64,000 nt of DNA from Paraburkholderia sp. Tr-20389 (GTDB taxonomy: Bacteria; Pseudomonadota; Gammaproteobacteria; Burkholderiales; Burkholderiaceae): contig NZ_JAAGPD010000005.1 in the NCBI RefSeq assembly GCF_017104565.1, forward strand, positions 1 to 64,000, in the 5' to 3' direction. The notes beneath the pieces were generated by a model, which saw only the letters and a list, made by a program, of their open reading frames with translations, did no database searches and was not told the DNA's origin. Below, one piece after another: positions 44,457 to 52,840 of this stretch; positions within the stretch are counted from its first letter, which is position 1; every line of letters starts with the position of its first letter. A program made the position numbers and the translations under genes.

Positions 44457-44483
44457 TTTACGGCAAGCAGTCGGAAAACTTTG
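44457..44483 (-). promoter_or_regulatory. Sigma-28 (FliA) promoter of the motAB-che operon
   Basis: Read on the minus strand: CAAAGTTT, exactly 11 nt, GCCGTAAA. The -35 half matches 7 of 8 and the -10 half 6 of 8 positions of TAAAGTTT-N11-GCCGATAA. It ends 46 bp before the motA start. From here an unbroken run of eleven minus-strand genes reaches cheZ. Confidence 0.87.
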
Positions 44484-44571
44484 GCGGAATGAGAGCCCGA
44501 TGAGGGCGGTGTTAACCAGAGTGGGTCCACGCAGGCGGCGAAGCCCGCGCGGCGGGCCTTCGGGCAGGCGC

Positions 44572-45183
44572 TCAGACGGGCGTGACAACGCCGTCGGACA
44601 AGGCTTCCAGCGCATCGTCGAGCGGTGCGCAGAGGGCCGCCTGTGCCTCGTCGCAGCGGGCGTCGGCGGCTTTCCGGGTCTTACCTGCGCGCGACGGCGG
44701 CGCACACAATCCGCATACGAAGTTGTGCTGCGGATCGTGCGCGTGTGCGACGAAATGTCCGCGGCAGCGGGTGCATGCCGTCATCTGCAACATGCCGGAG
44801 TCGAAGAAGCGCACCAGCGTCCATGCGCGCGTCAGGCTCAGCGCCGGCTCGTCATGGTGCATTCCCACGTGTTCGAGGTACAGGCGGTACGACTTGACGA
44901 TCGACTGGATCGTCTCGCAGCGGCCCAGCCCCGACATGAACCGGTAGACGTTGTAGAACAGCGACGAGTGAATGTTCGGCTGCCACGTCATGAACCAGTC
45001 GGTCGAAAACGGCAGCATGCCCTTGGGCGGCGACACGCCTTTGACTTCCTTGTACAGCTTGATCAGCCGGTCGCGCGACAGCGTCGTCTCCGCTTCGAGC
45101 AACTGCAGACGCGCGCCGAGTTCGATCAGTTCAATCGCCAGGGTGATTTCCCTGACTTCGAGCACCACGCTTTTTTGTGCCAT
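44572..45183 (-). CDS. flhC: Flagellar master transcription regulator subunit FlhC
   Basis: With FlhD it forms the FlhD4C2 activator of early flagellar genes. 203 aa: N-terminal helical part (I-T-L-A-I-E-L-I-E-L-G-A-R-L-Q-L-L-E), then the DNA-binding region. The zinc site is visible as C-T-R-C and C-G-L-C at about residues 139-160. It is followed 89 bp later by the sigma-28 promoter of motA. It lies 129 bp after flhD. Confidence 0.95.
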   Translation of the reverse strand: MAQKSVVLEVREITLAIELIELGARLQLLEAETTLSRDRLIKLYKEVKGVSPPKGMLPFSTDWFMTWQPNIHSSLFYNVYRFMSGLGRCETIQSIVKSYRLYLEHVGMHHDEPALSLTRAWTLVRFFDSGMLQMTACTRCRGHFVAHAHDPQHNFVCGLCAPPSRAGKTRKAADARCDEAQAALCAPLDDALEALSDGVVTPV

Positions 45184-45312
45184 CCGCCTCGCTTCCCGCG
45201 TCCGTTGCCGTTCCCGCCGCGTGGACGAGAAACGGTAAAAGCGCCGTCGCCGGCGCGCGTAGGGTGGCTTGCTCCGGGCGCCGGAGCGCCCGTCGTCGGC
45301 CTTCGGCAGGTA

Positions 45313-45633
45313 TCAGCCGATCTGCTCGACGGGTTGGCCCGCCATCAGGATGGCGGAGTGCGCCTGCGCGACGGCTGTCGATTTGCCCTTGTCGGCCAGT
45401 GACGAGAGGATCTGGTGATCGTCGAAACGGAAGCGGCACAGCACCTGGTTCGATGCGGCCAGCTTGACTGTCTGCGCGAGCGACAGGTTGGCGAGCACGT
45501 CGGCAAGCTGCTCCGAAATGCCCATGCGGAACATGCCCATTGGCTTGTCTTCACGCAGCAGGCGCTGCGCGAGTAGCAAATAGGACAAGTTCACTTCTCT
45601 AATTTCATTGAGCATGTCACTTTGGGTGCTCAT
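45313..45633 (-). CDS. flhD: Flagellar master transcription regulator subunit FlhD
   Basis: 106-aa helical partner of FlhC (M-L-N-E-I-R-E-V-N-L-S-Y-L-L-L-A-Q-R-L). GGGGGAA lies 5 nt before the ATG. The upstream region is long (about 700 bp to the divergent glycosyltransferase gene) and carries a 23-bp tandem duplication and inverted repeats, so this is probably the main control point of the whole system. Confidence 0.95.
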   Translation of the reverse strand: MSTQSDMLNEIREVNLSYLLLAQRLLREDKPMGMFRMGISEQLADVLANLSLAQTVKLAASNQVLCRFRFDDHQILSSLADKGKSTAVAQAHSAILMAGQPVEQIG

Positions 45634-45655
45634 TGAATTCCCCCGATTTGAATCT

Positions 45656-45701
45656 GGCTGGTCAGGCCGTCGTAAAACGGCTGGTCAGGCCGTCGTAAAA
45701 C
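45656..45701. repeat. Perfect 23-bp tandem duplication in the flhD leader
   Basis: Two identical head-to-tail copies, 45656-45678 and 45679-45701, each containing GGCTGGTCAGGCCGTCG followed by TAAAAC. It begins 23 bp upstream of the flhD start codon, so it is probably in the transcript leader. Confidence 0.95.
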
Positions 45702-45829
45702 GTTTGCTCGATCGCGTTAAAAAAAACCACGAACGGCACGCTTATGGTTAGCGTGCATTTTCCCGAAAGGGGCAGCCGACGAAAATCGGACATTCACCCC
45801 AACTGATTGACGGAAAAATCCAGGATTTC

Positions 45830-45848
45830 TGTAGGAGTTTTTCCTACA
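45830..45848. promoter_or_regulatory. Inverted repeat TGTAGGA-N5-TCCTACA, candidate operator upstream of flhD
   Basis: Perfect 7-bp arms with a 5-nt spacer, about 200 bp before flhD. On the minus strand the centre reads TAGGAAAAACTCCTA, which resembles RcsB-type boxes (TAAGAATATTCCTA) and the TTTCCTA heptads of BvgA. Such NarL-family regulators control flhDC in other bacteria. The regulator here is unknown. Confidence 0.5.
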
Positions 45849-46330
45849 AATTTTCGCGACAGGGAATTTGGGCGGCCGTTGATGCGCTGAAAGCGCCGAC
45901 CGGTTACACGCGAGAACTCGCGTGAAAGGTTTGGGAAGCGGATTATGCGCCCATATTCGAGCTGGAACAAAGCGAAATTCGCATCGATATGTTCGGCAGC
46001 GCACAATTTTGTCCGACGAAATGGCCTCGCAAGATGCTGCGTCCTTTGGCCCAAAGTAAGGCGGATATTGCCCGGATACCGATCGCCTCGGGCTTTCCGG
46101 CAGCATCAGGGCACTTGTTACGCATCATGTTTCGCGCTGTAACAACATTAAGTGTTTGAAAAATAGCTCGAATTGGCGCTGGCGATCCCGATAATGACAC
46201 CTAGGGATAACCCCATTGGGCTTCCTGCCACGGGCGGCGGCACACCGCGCCCAACCGTCCGACAGGCTTCCGCTTTTTGCCACACGCCAGGCAGCGCCGC
46301 GCGAAGCCCCTTTGCACAAGGAGATCACGC

Positions 46331-47398
46331 ATGCGAATCGCACAAATCGCACCGTTGTACGAAGCTGTCCCACCGAAACTCTATGGCGGCACAGAACGCG
46401 TCGTGTCGTATCTGACCGAGGCGCTGGTCGATCTGGGTCACGATGTGACGCTCTTCGCGAGCGGCGATTCGGTGACGTCCGCGAAACTCGAAGCCGCGTG
46501 GCCGCGCGCGCTGCGTCTGGATCCGACGATCCGCGACGCGCTCGCTCCGCACATGCTGCTGCTCGAGCGGGTGCGCAAGATCGCGCACGAATTCGACGTG
46601 CTGCACTTTCACCTCGACTATCTGCCGTTCCCGCTGTTCTCGACGCTGGATACGCCGTACGTGACGACGCTGCACGGGCGCCTCGATCTGCCAGAGCTGC
46701 AACCGGTGTTCGACACGTTCGACGATGCCCCCGTGATCTCGATTTCGGATTCGCAGCGCCTGCCGCTGCAACAGGCCAACTGGCTGAACACGATTTACCA
46801 CGGCCTGCCGGACCAGTTGCTGACGCCGCAAACGGGCAAGAAGCCGGAATATCTCGCGTTTCTCGGCCGTATCTGTCCGGAAAAGCGCGTCGATACAGCC
46901 ATCAAGATCGCTGCGCAGAGCGGTCTGCCGCTGAAGATCGCCGCCAAGGTGGACAAGGTCGATCAGGAATACTTCAAGACGGAAATCGAGCCGCTGCTGT
47001 CGCAGGCGCACGTCGAATTCATCGGCGAGATCAACGAAGCGCAGAAGCCGGAATTCCTGTCGGGTGCGAAGGCTCTGCTGTTCCCGATCGACTGGTCGGA
47101 GCCGTTCGGCCTCGTGATGATCGAATCGATGGCATGCGGCACGCCCGTCATCGCGTTCAACCGCGGTTCGGTGCCGGAAGTGATCGACCACGGCGTGACG
47201 GGTTTCATCTGCGAGGATGTGCAGGGTGCCGTGGCGGCGCTGCAACGTATCGACGAACTGTCGCGCACGGAGATCCGCGCGCAGTTCGAACGCCGCTTCA
47301 GCTCGAAGATCATGGCGCAGAACTATGTGGACAGCTACACCGCGCTGCTCGAGGCGACGCGCCGTCCGATGCTTCGCCGCGTGGCAGCAGTGGGCTGA
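46331..47398 (+). CDS. Glycosyltransferase family 4 protein
   Basis: 355 aa, start at the Met preceded by AAGGAG. The GT-B fold is visible: N-terminal M-R-I-A-Q-I-A-P-L-Y and P-K-L-Y-G-G-T-E-R-V-V-S-Y-L, and a C-terminal nucleotide-sugar domain with F-L-G-R-I-C-P-E-K-R and the E-x7-E motif E-P-F-G-L-V-M-I-E. No signal peptide, so it acts in the cytoplasm. It is alone, divergent from flhDC and ends at a strong terminator. The acceptor cannot be predicted; a link to motility is suggested only by position. Confidence 0.85.
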   Translation: MRIAQIAPLYEAVPPKLYGGTERVVSYLTEALVDLGHDVTLFASGDSVTSAKLEAAWPRALRLDPTIRDALAPHMLLLERVRKIAHEFDVLHFHLDYLPFPLFSTLDTPYVTTLHGRLDLPELQPVFDTFDDAPVISISDSQRLPLQQANWLNTIYHGLPDQLLTPQTGKKPEYLAFLGRICPEKRVDTAIKIAAQSGLPLKIAAKVDKVDQEYFKTEIEPLLSQAHVEFIGEINEAQKPEFLSGAKALLFPIDWSEPFGLVMIESMACGTPVIAFNRGSVPEVIDHGVTGFICEDVQGAVAALQRIDELSRTEIRAQFERRFSSKIMAQNYVDSYTALLEATRRPMLRRVAAVG

Positions 47399-47496
47399 TG
47401 ACGGTCAACTCTGCCGATGCACTGAATTGACGCGTAATTTGTTCATGTAAGTCGTTTGCGCGAGCGTTCAGGTCCGGTTTTCGGATCGCTCGCAGT

Positions 47497-47524
47497 AAAA
47501 AGCCGCCTCCCCGGGCGGCTTTTT
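47497..47524 (+). terminator. Intrinsic terminator after the GT4 gene
   Basis: AAAAAGCCGCC, 5-6 nt loop, GGCGGCTTTTT: a 6-bp GC stem extended by A-T pairs, followed by TCTTTTC. A-rich on one side and T-rich on the other, so it could also work on the minus strand, although the convergent H-NS-like gene ends 176 bp farther on. The rest of the gap 47399-47699 shows nothing. Confidence 0.9.
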
Positions 47525-47699
47525 CTTTTCCATCGTTCAAGAAGCTACGGCAATGGAAGCGCTTTCTTCAATGGCCAGCCAATGCGTTTTACTGAATGAA
47601 GCTATCCCCGTGCTTCAGTGCGTACCGCGCATTAGCCGAATCTGAAAAGTGGCGAATTCTGCCAGAACACCTTCAAGGGGCTTTCGCCGCCAGTCCTAA

Positions 47700-48002
47700 T
47701 TACGCCTGCCCGATCAGAAAGCGTTCGCGGTTCTTGCCGGCAATCCACTTAGGCGGCTTTCCCCGGCCGCTCCACGTGTTGCCCGACTTCGGATCCTGAT
47801 ACTTCGCCGGCAGCGGCGCCTTCTTCGGCGGGCGTCCGCGGCGCGCCGCCTCGGCGAAACCGAGATCGTGTGCGCTAAGTCCGTATTCGGCGATTTTCTG
47901 GCGGATTTCGGCAATCACATTGCCGACTTCACTGCGGCGCGCTTCTGCCGCTTCCGCTTCAAGGCGTGCAATCTGCGCCTTCAGATCTGCGTATTGTGAC
48001 AT
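47700..48002 (-). CDS. H-NS family nucleoid-associated protein
   Basis: 100 aa: an N-terminal coiled coil (L-K-A-Q-I-A-R-L-E-A-E-A-A-E-A-R-R), a linker with an AT-hook-like R-R-G-R-P-P-K-K, and a C-terminal H-NS DNA-binding motif (T-W-S-G-R-G-K-P-P-K-W-I). This short type with an AT-hook-like linker is typical of Burkholderiaceae. It has its own promoter. It could silence AT-rich regions such as the flhDC upstream region 1.5 kb away, but that is only a suggestion. Confidence 0.93.
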   Translation of the reverse strand: MSQYADLKAQIARLEAEAAEARRSEVGNVIAEIRQKIAEYGLSAHDLGFAEAARRGRPPKKAPLPAKYQDPKSGNTWSGRGKPPKWIAGKNRERFLIGQA

Positions 48003-48107
48003 TTGGGCTCCCCTCTTTTTCTAAAAGTGGTTAGCACGGAGATTAGCCGCTGCCAACGAAATTCGCAATGGCGGGTAATACCGCGCTATCAAAAGTTTTC
48101 GTCTGAG

Positions 48108-48136
48108 TATTTATAAAAAATCGCTGAATCGTTCAA
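48108..48136 (-). promoter_or_regulatory. Sigma-70-type promoter of the H-NS-like gene
   Basis: Read on the minus strand: TTGAAC, 17 nt, TAAATA, in an AT-rich stretch about 105 bp before the start codon. Confidence 0.55.
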
Positions 48137-48186
48137 ACGACTGGTTGTTTATCACGAAATAATTCCGCGTTCGTGAATGACAATTC

Positions 48187-48218
48187 TTGACAGTGCATTT
48201 GTGCAACGTTGCTTAAAA
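48187..48218 (+). promoter_or_regulatory. Possible sigma-70-type promoter of aqpZ
   Basis: A perfect TTGACA is followed after 17 nt by TGCTTA and after 20 nt by TTAAAA. The -35 is excellent but the -10 is ambiguous. It lies about 75-100 bp before the aqpZ start. Confidence 0.5.
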
Positions 48219-48292
48219 TTTGCGCTCGCAAGTGCCGGGCAGCGCGTGCGCTCTCGTCCTTGAATCCCCCGTACTTATTAGGATTACACACG

Positions 48293-49042
48293 ATGAACCT
48301 CTCCAAGCGCCTTGCGGCGGAGCTGTTCGGCACCTTCTGGCTCGTTCTCGGAGGTTGCGGCAGCGCCGTCCTAGCGGCAAATTTCGCCGGCCCGGTTCAT
48401 GGTCTCGGCATCGGCTTCGTGGGCGTGTCGCTCGCGTTCGGCCTGACTGTCCTGACCATGGCTTATGCAATCGGACATATTTCCGGCTGCCATCTGAATC
48501 CGGCCGTCAGCGTCGGGTTGACTGTCGCGGGCCGCTTCCCGGCGCGCGACCTCGTACCGTACATCGTCGCGCAGGTGCTGGGCGCCGTGCTCGGCGCGTA
48601 TGTGCTGTCCGTCATTGCGTCGGGGAATCCGGATTTCCATCTGGTCGCAAGTGGGTTCGCGAGCAACGGCTACGGCGACCGTTCGCCGGGCCACTACGCG
48701 TTGCCGGCCGCGTTCGTGTGCGAAACGGTGATGACGGCTTTCTTCCTGTTCGTCATTCTCGGCGCCACCGACAAGCGGGCGCCCGCCGGCTTCGCGCCCA
48801 TCGCCATCGGCCTGTGCCTCACCTTGATCCATCTGATCTCGATTCCTGTCACCAATACGTCCGTGAATCCGGCGCGTTCGACGGGTCCGGCGCTGTTCGT
48901 CGGAGGTGCGGCTGTCGATCAGCTGTGGCTCTTCTGGGTCGCGCCGATTCTTGGCGCCGTGATCGCCGGCATCGTGTATCCGCTGGTTGCCGGCAGCGCG
49001 TGGCACGTCGCGGAAGCCGAGCGCGAGCGTGTGACGGCGTGA
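48293..49042 (+). CDS. aqpZ: Aquaporin Z (water channel)
   Basis: Inner-membrane water channel. 249 aa with six transmembrane helices and both pore motifs: N-P-A in H-L-N-P-A-V-S-V-G (first half) and N-P-A-R in [10 protein letters not shown] (second half), the Arg being the selectivity-filter residue. A His in L-I-H-L-I-S-I-P-V precedes the second motif, as in water-selective AqpZ. Start at the Met of [17 protein letters not shown] strong terminator follows. Confidence 0.94.
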   Translation: MNLSKRLAAELFGTFWLVLGGCGSAVLAANFAGPVHGLGIGFVGVSLAFGLTVLTMAYAIGHISGCHLNPAVSVGLTVAGRFPARDLVPYIVAQVLGAVLGAYVLSVIASGNPDFHLVASGFASNGYGDRSPGHYALPAAFVCETVMTAFFLFVILGATDKRAPAGFAPIAIGLCLTLIHLISIPVTNTSVNPARSTGPALFVGGAAVDQLWLFWVAPILGAVIAGIVYPLVAGSAWHVAEAERERVTA

Positions 49043-49065
49043 TTGGCCGCTATCCGGTTTGAATG

Positions 49066-49093
49066 AAAACGGGGCGCTTCGGCGCCCCGTTTT
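49066..49093 (+). terminator. Intrinsic terminator of aqpZ
   Basis: AAAACGGGGCGC, TTCG loop, GCGCCCCGTTTT, a perfect 12-bp stem with T tail, 23 bp after the stop. Confidence 0.95.
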
Positions 49094-49415
49094 CTTGTAT
49101 ATCACTCGAAAGACGCGCCTCTTTCACATTAATAGATGGTTCAAATGTAAGGCTGGTTTACGGTCGCATTCGGCGCCTTTATGAATGTCTTTCAGTTCTC
49201 AGAGCGGCCAGCCCGCGCCGCCCCAACGTATATAGGCAAAGGGCCTGACGCCTCGTGACGTCGCGTCTCATGAGACATTGCCCGAGCACTGGAATACGCC
49301 GGCAATACGGGCATCGCATGCTTTCACTTCGTAACATCCTGTCGCAGCAGCGTGCGCCGACGACGCGTAGATTGAACCTGTACGGCAAACACGCCGCATT
49401 CACAGGAGAAGCACA
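49094..49415. other. Intergenic region (322 bp) before the small exported protein, with a 12-bp palindrome
   Basis: No gene seen. GTCTCATGAGAC at 49265-49276 is a perfect palindrome about 140 bp before the next gene and could be an operator. No clear promoter was found. Confidence 0.45.
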
Positions 49416-49718
49416 ATGAAGCGCATCGTCACTCACATGCTCGTAGCAGTTGGCCTCGCCGCTGGCGCATGCGGTGTCGCACAGGCGCATACGGACCTGA
49501 ACATCGGCCTGTCGCTCGGAACGCCCGCACCGGTCTATGTCACGCCCGCCCCGCAGCCGGTGTACTACGGAAACCGGTATTGGGGTGACCATCGAGACGA
49601 CGGCTATCGACACGATCGCGGCTGGGACCGTGGCCGCGGGGATCGCGACAATCGTTGGAATAACAACAACTACGGCAACCGATGGAATGACCACCGGGGC
49701 GGCGGCTACCGCGACTAA
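49416..49718 (+). CDS. Small exported protein with P-x-P-V-type and Asn/Arg/Gly/Trp-rich mature region
   Basis: 100 aa. A clear Sec signal peptide (M-K-R-I-V-T-H-M-L-V-A-V-G-L-A-A-G-A, cleavage near A-Q-A). The mature part starts H-T-D-L-N-I-G-L-S-L-G, has T-P-A-P-V-Y-V-T-P-A-P-Q-P-V-Y-Y, and ends in about 45 residues dominated by Asp, Arg, Gly, Asn, His, Tyr and Trp. A strong AGGAGAA ribosome site supports the start. It resembles PXPV-repeat envelope proteins of unknown role. It stands alone, with a terminator after it. Confidence 0.8.
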   Translation: MKRIVTHMLVAVGLAAGACGVAQAHTDLNIGLSLGTPAPVYVTPAPQPVYYGNRYWGDHRDDGYRHDRGWDRGRGDRDNRWNNNNYGNRWNDHRGGGYRD

Positions 49719-49773
49719 GGCCGTATAAGCCGGCTACTGCATTCGCCTAGGTTTGGTTTTCTTCACTCGGCAT

Positions 49774-49810
49774 GGCGCGTCTCCGCACGGGGACGCGCCT
49801 TTCTCTTTCT
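49774..49810 (+). terminator. Intrinsic terminator after the small exported protein gene
   Basis: GGCGCGTC, 10-nt loop, GACGCGCC, followed by TTTCTCTTTCT. Confidence 0.85.
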
Positions 49811-49826
49811 ATTTGATCGGTGAGAT

Positions 49827-50648
49827 TTACGCCGTCAACTCGTCGTCGAGGGAAAACAGCTTGCGCAAATGATGCGCGACGCCCGCTTCGAAATTGTTGC
49901 CGATGCGAGGCACCTCCGGCAGGCGCTTCATCAGATCAGGATTGGCGTTGTTCATCATGAACGGATGGCCAGCCGTTTCCAGCATGTCGATGTCGTTCAT
50001 GTTGTCGCCGAACGCTACACACTTTGCGGCTGGCACGTTCAACCGGTCGAGCACGAACTGCAGTGCGCGTCCTTTCGATACGTTCGCCGACATCACCTCG
50101 AGACAATCCGGCAGCGAATACGTGACGTACAGCGCCTCGCCGAACGTCCGCTCCAGATTGGCCGCCACCACAGCGAGATCTTTCGGGTCGCCGATATACA
50201 GCGCCTTTGCGATGTCCGCCCCGTCGTGCTGCAGCAAGTCCGTCACGTTATAGGTAAAGCCCGAATCCTGGTGATAGCGCAGCAACTCCGGCGCGTCCCG
50301 ATCGATCAGCCATTCGCGATCGGCAAACAGATTGACGATCACGCGCCCGTGCTCGCCCACCATCTTCTGTTTCACCAGTTCCTTGACCATGTCCGCCTGG
50401 AGATCGTCGGCGAAGATCATTTCGTCGTCGGGCGAGTGGACGCGTGCGCCGTTCGACGTGATCAGATACGGCCGGATACCCAGCACGTCGCGAATTCCTG
50501 CGACGTCGCAATAGTGGCGCCCCGTCGCGATCACGATGTGTATGCCTTGCGCTTCGAGCGCGCGCACCGTGCTGATCGTAAAAGGGTCGACCTGATGGTT
50601 GCTGTTCAGCAGGGTTCCGTCCAGATCGCTGGCGATGACTTTGTACAT
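49827..50648 (-). CDS. Cof-type HAD-superfamily phosphatase
   Basis: 273 aa. HAD motif I D-L-D-G-T-L-L at residues 8-14, motif II T-S-N-G, a basic motif III region (S-K-G-R-A-L-Q-F) and motif IV G-D-N-M-N-D-I-D-M-L; the type IIB cap lies between. Cof/YidA-type enzymes remove phosphate from sugar phosphates and related small molecules in the cytoplasm. It lies 105 bp after the BadF-type kinase on the same strand, so the two may act on related amino-sugar metabolites. Confidence 0.92.
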   Translation of the reverse strand: MYKVIASDLDGTLLNSNHQVDPFTISTVRALEAQGIHIVIATGRHYCDVAGIRDVLGIRPYLITSNGARVHSPDDEMIFADDLQADMVKELVKQKMVGEHGRVIVNLFADREWLIDRDAPELLRYHQDSGFTYNVTDLLQHDGADIAKALYIGDPKDLAVVAANLERTFGEALYVTYSLPDCLEVMSANVSKGRALQFVLDRLNVPAAKCVAFGDNMNDIDMLETAGHPFMMNNANPDLMKRLPEVPRIGNNFEAGVAHHLRKLFSLDDELTA

Positions 50649-50753
50649 GGGAGGCGGCCTGCGGCGTCGGAAAACGTCTATTTTATCGCCTTCGGGCGTA
50701 CCGCCCTTCGTTCCGGCTCGCGCGCTTCCAATCCCGCTCTCGCGCGCTGCCCG

Positions 50754-51638
50754 TCATGCACGACCGATCCGAACGGCTTCCCGCTGGGCCAGTTGCAGCG
50801 CCCCATGCGCCGAGTCCGAAAGCGGCTCACGGAGCCGATCTCGATACGGTGCAGGTACATACTCGCTCAACGGCTTGCCGAGCCCGCCGCACAGCGCGAC
50901 AGGCAAGGTTCCGGATGGATCGAGCGCGGCAATCATCTTGCCGATTTCGTGACCGGCGTCCTGTAGCAACCGCGCGGCAAACGGATGCTCCCGATGCGCG
51001 ACGACGACACGCGCGATGCTCGCATAGGCCGTCTGATTGGCGTCGCACAGCCAGACCACGAGCCCGTCGCGATCCGTCACGCCGACGTGCTCGATCAATG
51101 CCTGCGAGAGTTCGTCGGCGGGAACGCGGCCGTCGAGCGCCTGCTGCGCATGCACGATCGCACGCAGGCCGAGCCATGCACCGCTCGCTTCGTCGGCGGA
51201 CGGATAGCCGTAGCCGCTCACAGTGCGGCACTGGCCGTCGCGGTCCAGGACTGCCGCCACGCTGCCCGTTCCCAGCGCGACGATCACGCCCGGCTCGCCG
51301 CCGTGGGCGCCGAGCAGCGTCGAATAGGCGTCGTGTTCGATCGACAGACCGGCGAGCGCCGGCGCCTTTGCGCGAAACGCGGACAGCCAGTCCCGGTTGT
51401 TGACGCCGGCCAGCCCGCAGCCGAAGACGAAACGCGACCAGTCGGCGGCCACGCCGGCGAGCGCGCACGCCTGCGTACTGGCCGCCAGGATCGATTCCCA
51501 CGCGCGCTCGACGCCGAGCCCCAAGGCCGATGGTCCCGCAGTGCCCTGCGCCAGTTCCTGCTCTTCAGCGTTAGCCAGTACGACGCGCGTGCCGGTGCCG
51601 CCGCCGTCGACGCCGATCAGATAGAGGTCTTGATTCAT
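50754..51638 (-). CDS. BadF/BcrA-type ATPase, probable N-acetylglucosamine kinase
   Basis: 294 aa from the Met of M-N-Q-D-L-Y-L-I-G-V-D-G-G-G-T-G-T-R; a frame extending 19 codons upstream is not family-like. The ASKHA phosphate-binding motif D-G-G-G-T is at residues about 10-14, with a second in V-A-L-G-T-G-S-V-A and the adenosine motif near A-L-C-G-G-L-G-K-P-L. This family includes N-acetylglucosamine kinases; the exact substrate is not shown by the sequence. It is divergent from tag and upstream of the HAD phosphatase. Confidence 0.85.
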   Translation of the reverse strand: MNQDLYLIGVDGGGTGTRVVLANAEEQELAQGTAGPSALGLGVERAWESILAASTQACALAGVAADWSRFVFGCGLAGVNNRDWLSAFRAKAPALAGLSIEHDAYSTLLGAHGGEPGVIVALGTGSVAAVLDRDGQCRTVSGYGYPSADEASGAWLGLRAIVHAQQALDGRVPADELSQALIEHVGVTDRDGLVVWLCDANQTAYASIARVVVAHREHPFAARLLQDAGHEIGKMIAALDPSGTLPVALCGGLGKPLSEYVPAPYRDRLREPLSDSAHGALQLAQREAVRIGRA

Positions 51639-51789
51639 CGATTCGCTCGTTGATGTGTTACTGCATAGCGTGGCAGGTCTCGCCGCCCACGACAATTAGC
51701 CGATCGGCCAGGTTGCGGCTCCACCCCGTTCCGCTAAGCTGGCGCGAACCGATCGACCGGCGATCGACCAACCAAGCAGGAGCCTGAAC

Positions 51790-52389
51790 GTGGCTGAGCA
51801 GCGATGCAACTGGGCGACGAGCGAAGCGCTCGCACACTATCACGACACCGAGTGGGGTGTCCCTTCGCGCGACGACCAGCATCTCTTCGAGATGCTCGTG
51901 CTCGAAGGTGCGCAGGCGGGACTGTCGTGGTCGACGATCCTGAACAAGCGGGCCGGATACCGGCGTGCGTTCTCCAATTTCGATATCGACAAGGTCGCTC
52001 GCTACACGACGCAAAAGATCGACGCGCTCGTGCTCGATGAAGGCATCGTGCGCCATCGCGGCAAGATCGAATCGGCGGTTCTCAACGCGAAGGCCGTCAA
52101 GCAGATCCAGACGGAGCACGGTTCGCTCGCGGATTTCGTGTGGTCGTTCGTCGACAACGTGCCCGTCCAGAATGCGTGGACGAGCTACCAGCACGCGCCG
52201 GCATCGACGGAAGTGTCGGATGCGCTCAGCAAGGCGCTCAAAGGCTACGGCTGTAAATTTGTTGGCACAACCATCTGCTACGCCTTCATGCAGGCGGTCG
52301 GCATGGTCAACGACCATCAGACCGATTGCGCCTGCTATTCGCGGTGCGCGTCGCTCGGCAAGAAGGGGCGTAAGAAGAACGCGACGTGA
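51790..52389 (+). CDS. tag: DNA-3-methyladenine glycosylase I (GTG start)
   Basis: Removes 3-methyladenine from DNA in base excision repair. 199 aa. Zinc-site residues: Cys in Q-R-C-N-W near the N-terminus, His in A-H-Y-H-D-T-E-W-G-V-P, and the C-terminal pair in V-N-D-H-Q-T-D-C. The Trp/Leu base pocket segment Q-A-G-L-S-W-S-T-I-L is present. GTG start with AGGAG 9 nt upstream. It is divergent from the kinase gene. Confidence 0.95.
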   Translation: MAEQRCNWATSEALAHYHDTEWGVPSRDDQHLFEMLVLEGAQAGLSWSTILNKRAGYRRAFSNFDIDKVARYTTQKIDALVLDEGIVRHRGKIESAVLNAKAVKQIQTEHGSLADFVWSFVDNVPVQNAWTSYQHAPASTEVSDALSKALKGYGCKFVGTTICYAFMQAVGMVNDHQTDCACYSRCASLGKKGRKKNAT

Positions 52390-52840
52390 GGCGCCGCTCG
52401 TCATATGTCGACTGTCGATGCGTGTCGCGCGGTTGCAACACATGTCGTCATCGCGCCCGGCTCGAACGGGTGCGATGTTTTGCAAGGATCCAAGGGCAAA
52501 GCCGCTTCAGGAAAGTCATCCCGCGTGGCTGCGCTCATGTGGCGAATGCCCGTGATGACCACCGGGAGCGAGAACTGAGCGCTAGCCAACACAACGGCTG
52601 ACCTTTTTCGCGTTTCGCTCGTTATAACTGATGTACGCGATGTCGTTCGACGCGCCTCAGGACGGGGAAGTCAGCCAGGCGTCAAGGCATCGCTGGTGCA
52701 ACGCGGGTCATCCGCAAAGCGCGAATTGGACGGTAATCGGCGTCGTAGTCGCGGCTTAGGCGAAAAGTCCGTCAAAGGATACTGTCGACCCTTGCACCAT
52801 AAACGAATGACCGCTGCGCAAATGCGCGGGGGAGACCAAA
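52390..52840. other. Intergenic region after tag (451 bp), nothing recognised
   Basis: Only short overlapping ORFs with no family resemblance or good ribosome sites. No terminator with a T tract and no recognisable promoter was found. Confidence 0.5.

Larger units (their letters stand above)
45634..46330. promoter_or_regulatory. Long flhDC regulatory region (divergent with a glycosyltransferase gene)
   Basis: 697 bp without a credible gene and with lower GC than its surroundings. Contains, from flhD outward: a perfect 23-bp tandem repeat (45656-45701), a 7-bp inverted repeat GCACGCT-N7-AGCGTGC (45736-45756), an inverted repeat TGTAGGA-N5-TCCTACA (45830-45848), and AT-rich blocks. No sigma-70 promoter could be assigned with confidence on either strand. 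Confidence 0.7.

Noticed and set aside
46155-46195. TTGAAA and GATAAT as a promoter for the GT4 glycosyltransferase
   Set aside because: The spacing is about 29 bp, too long for a sigma-70 promoter.
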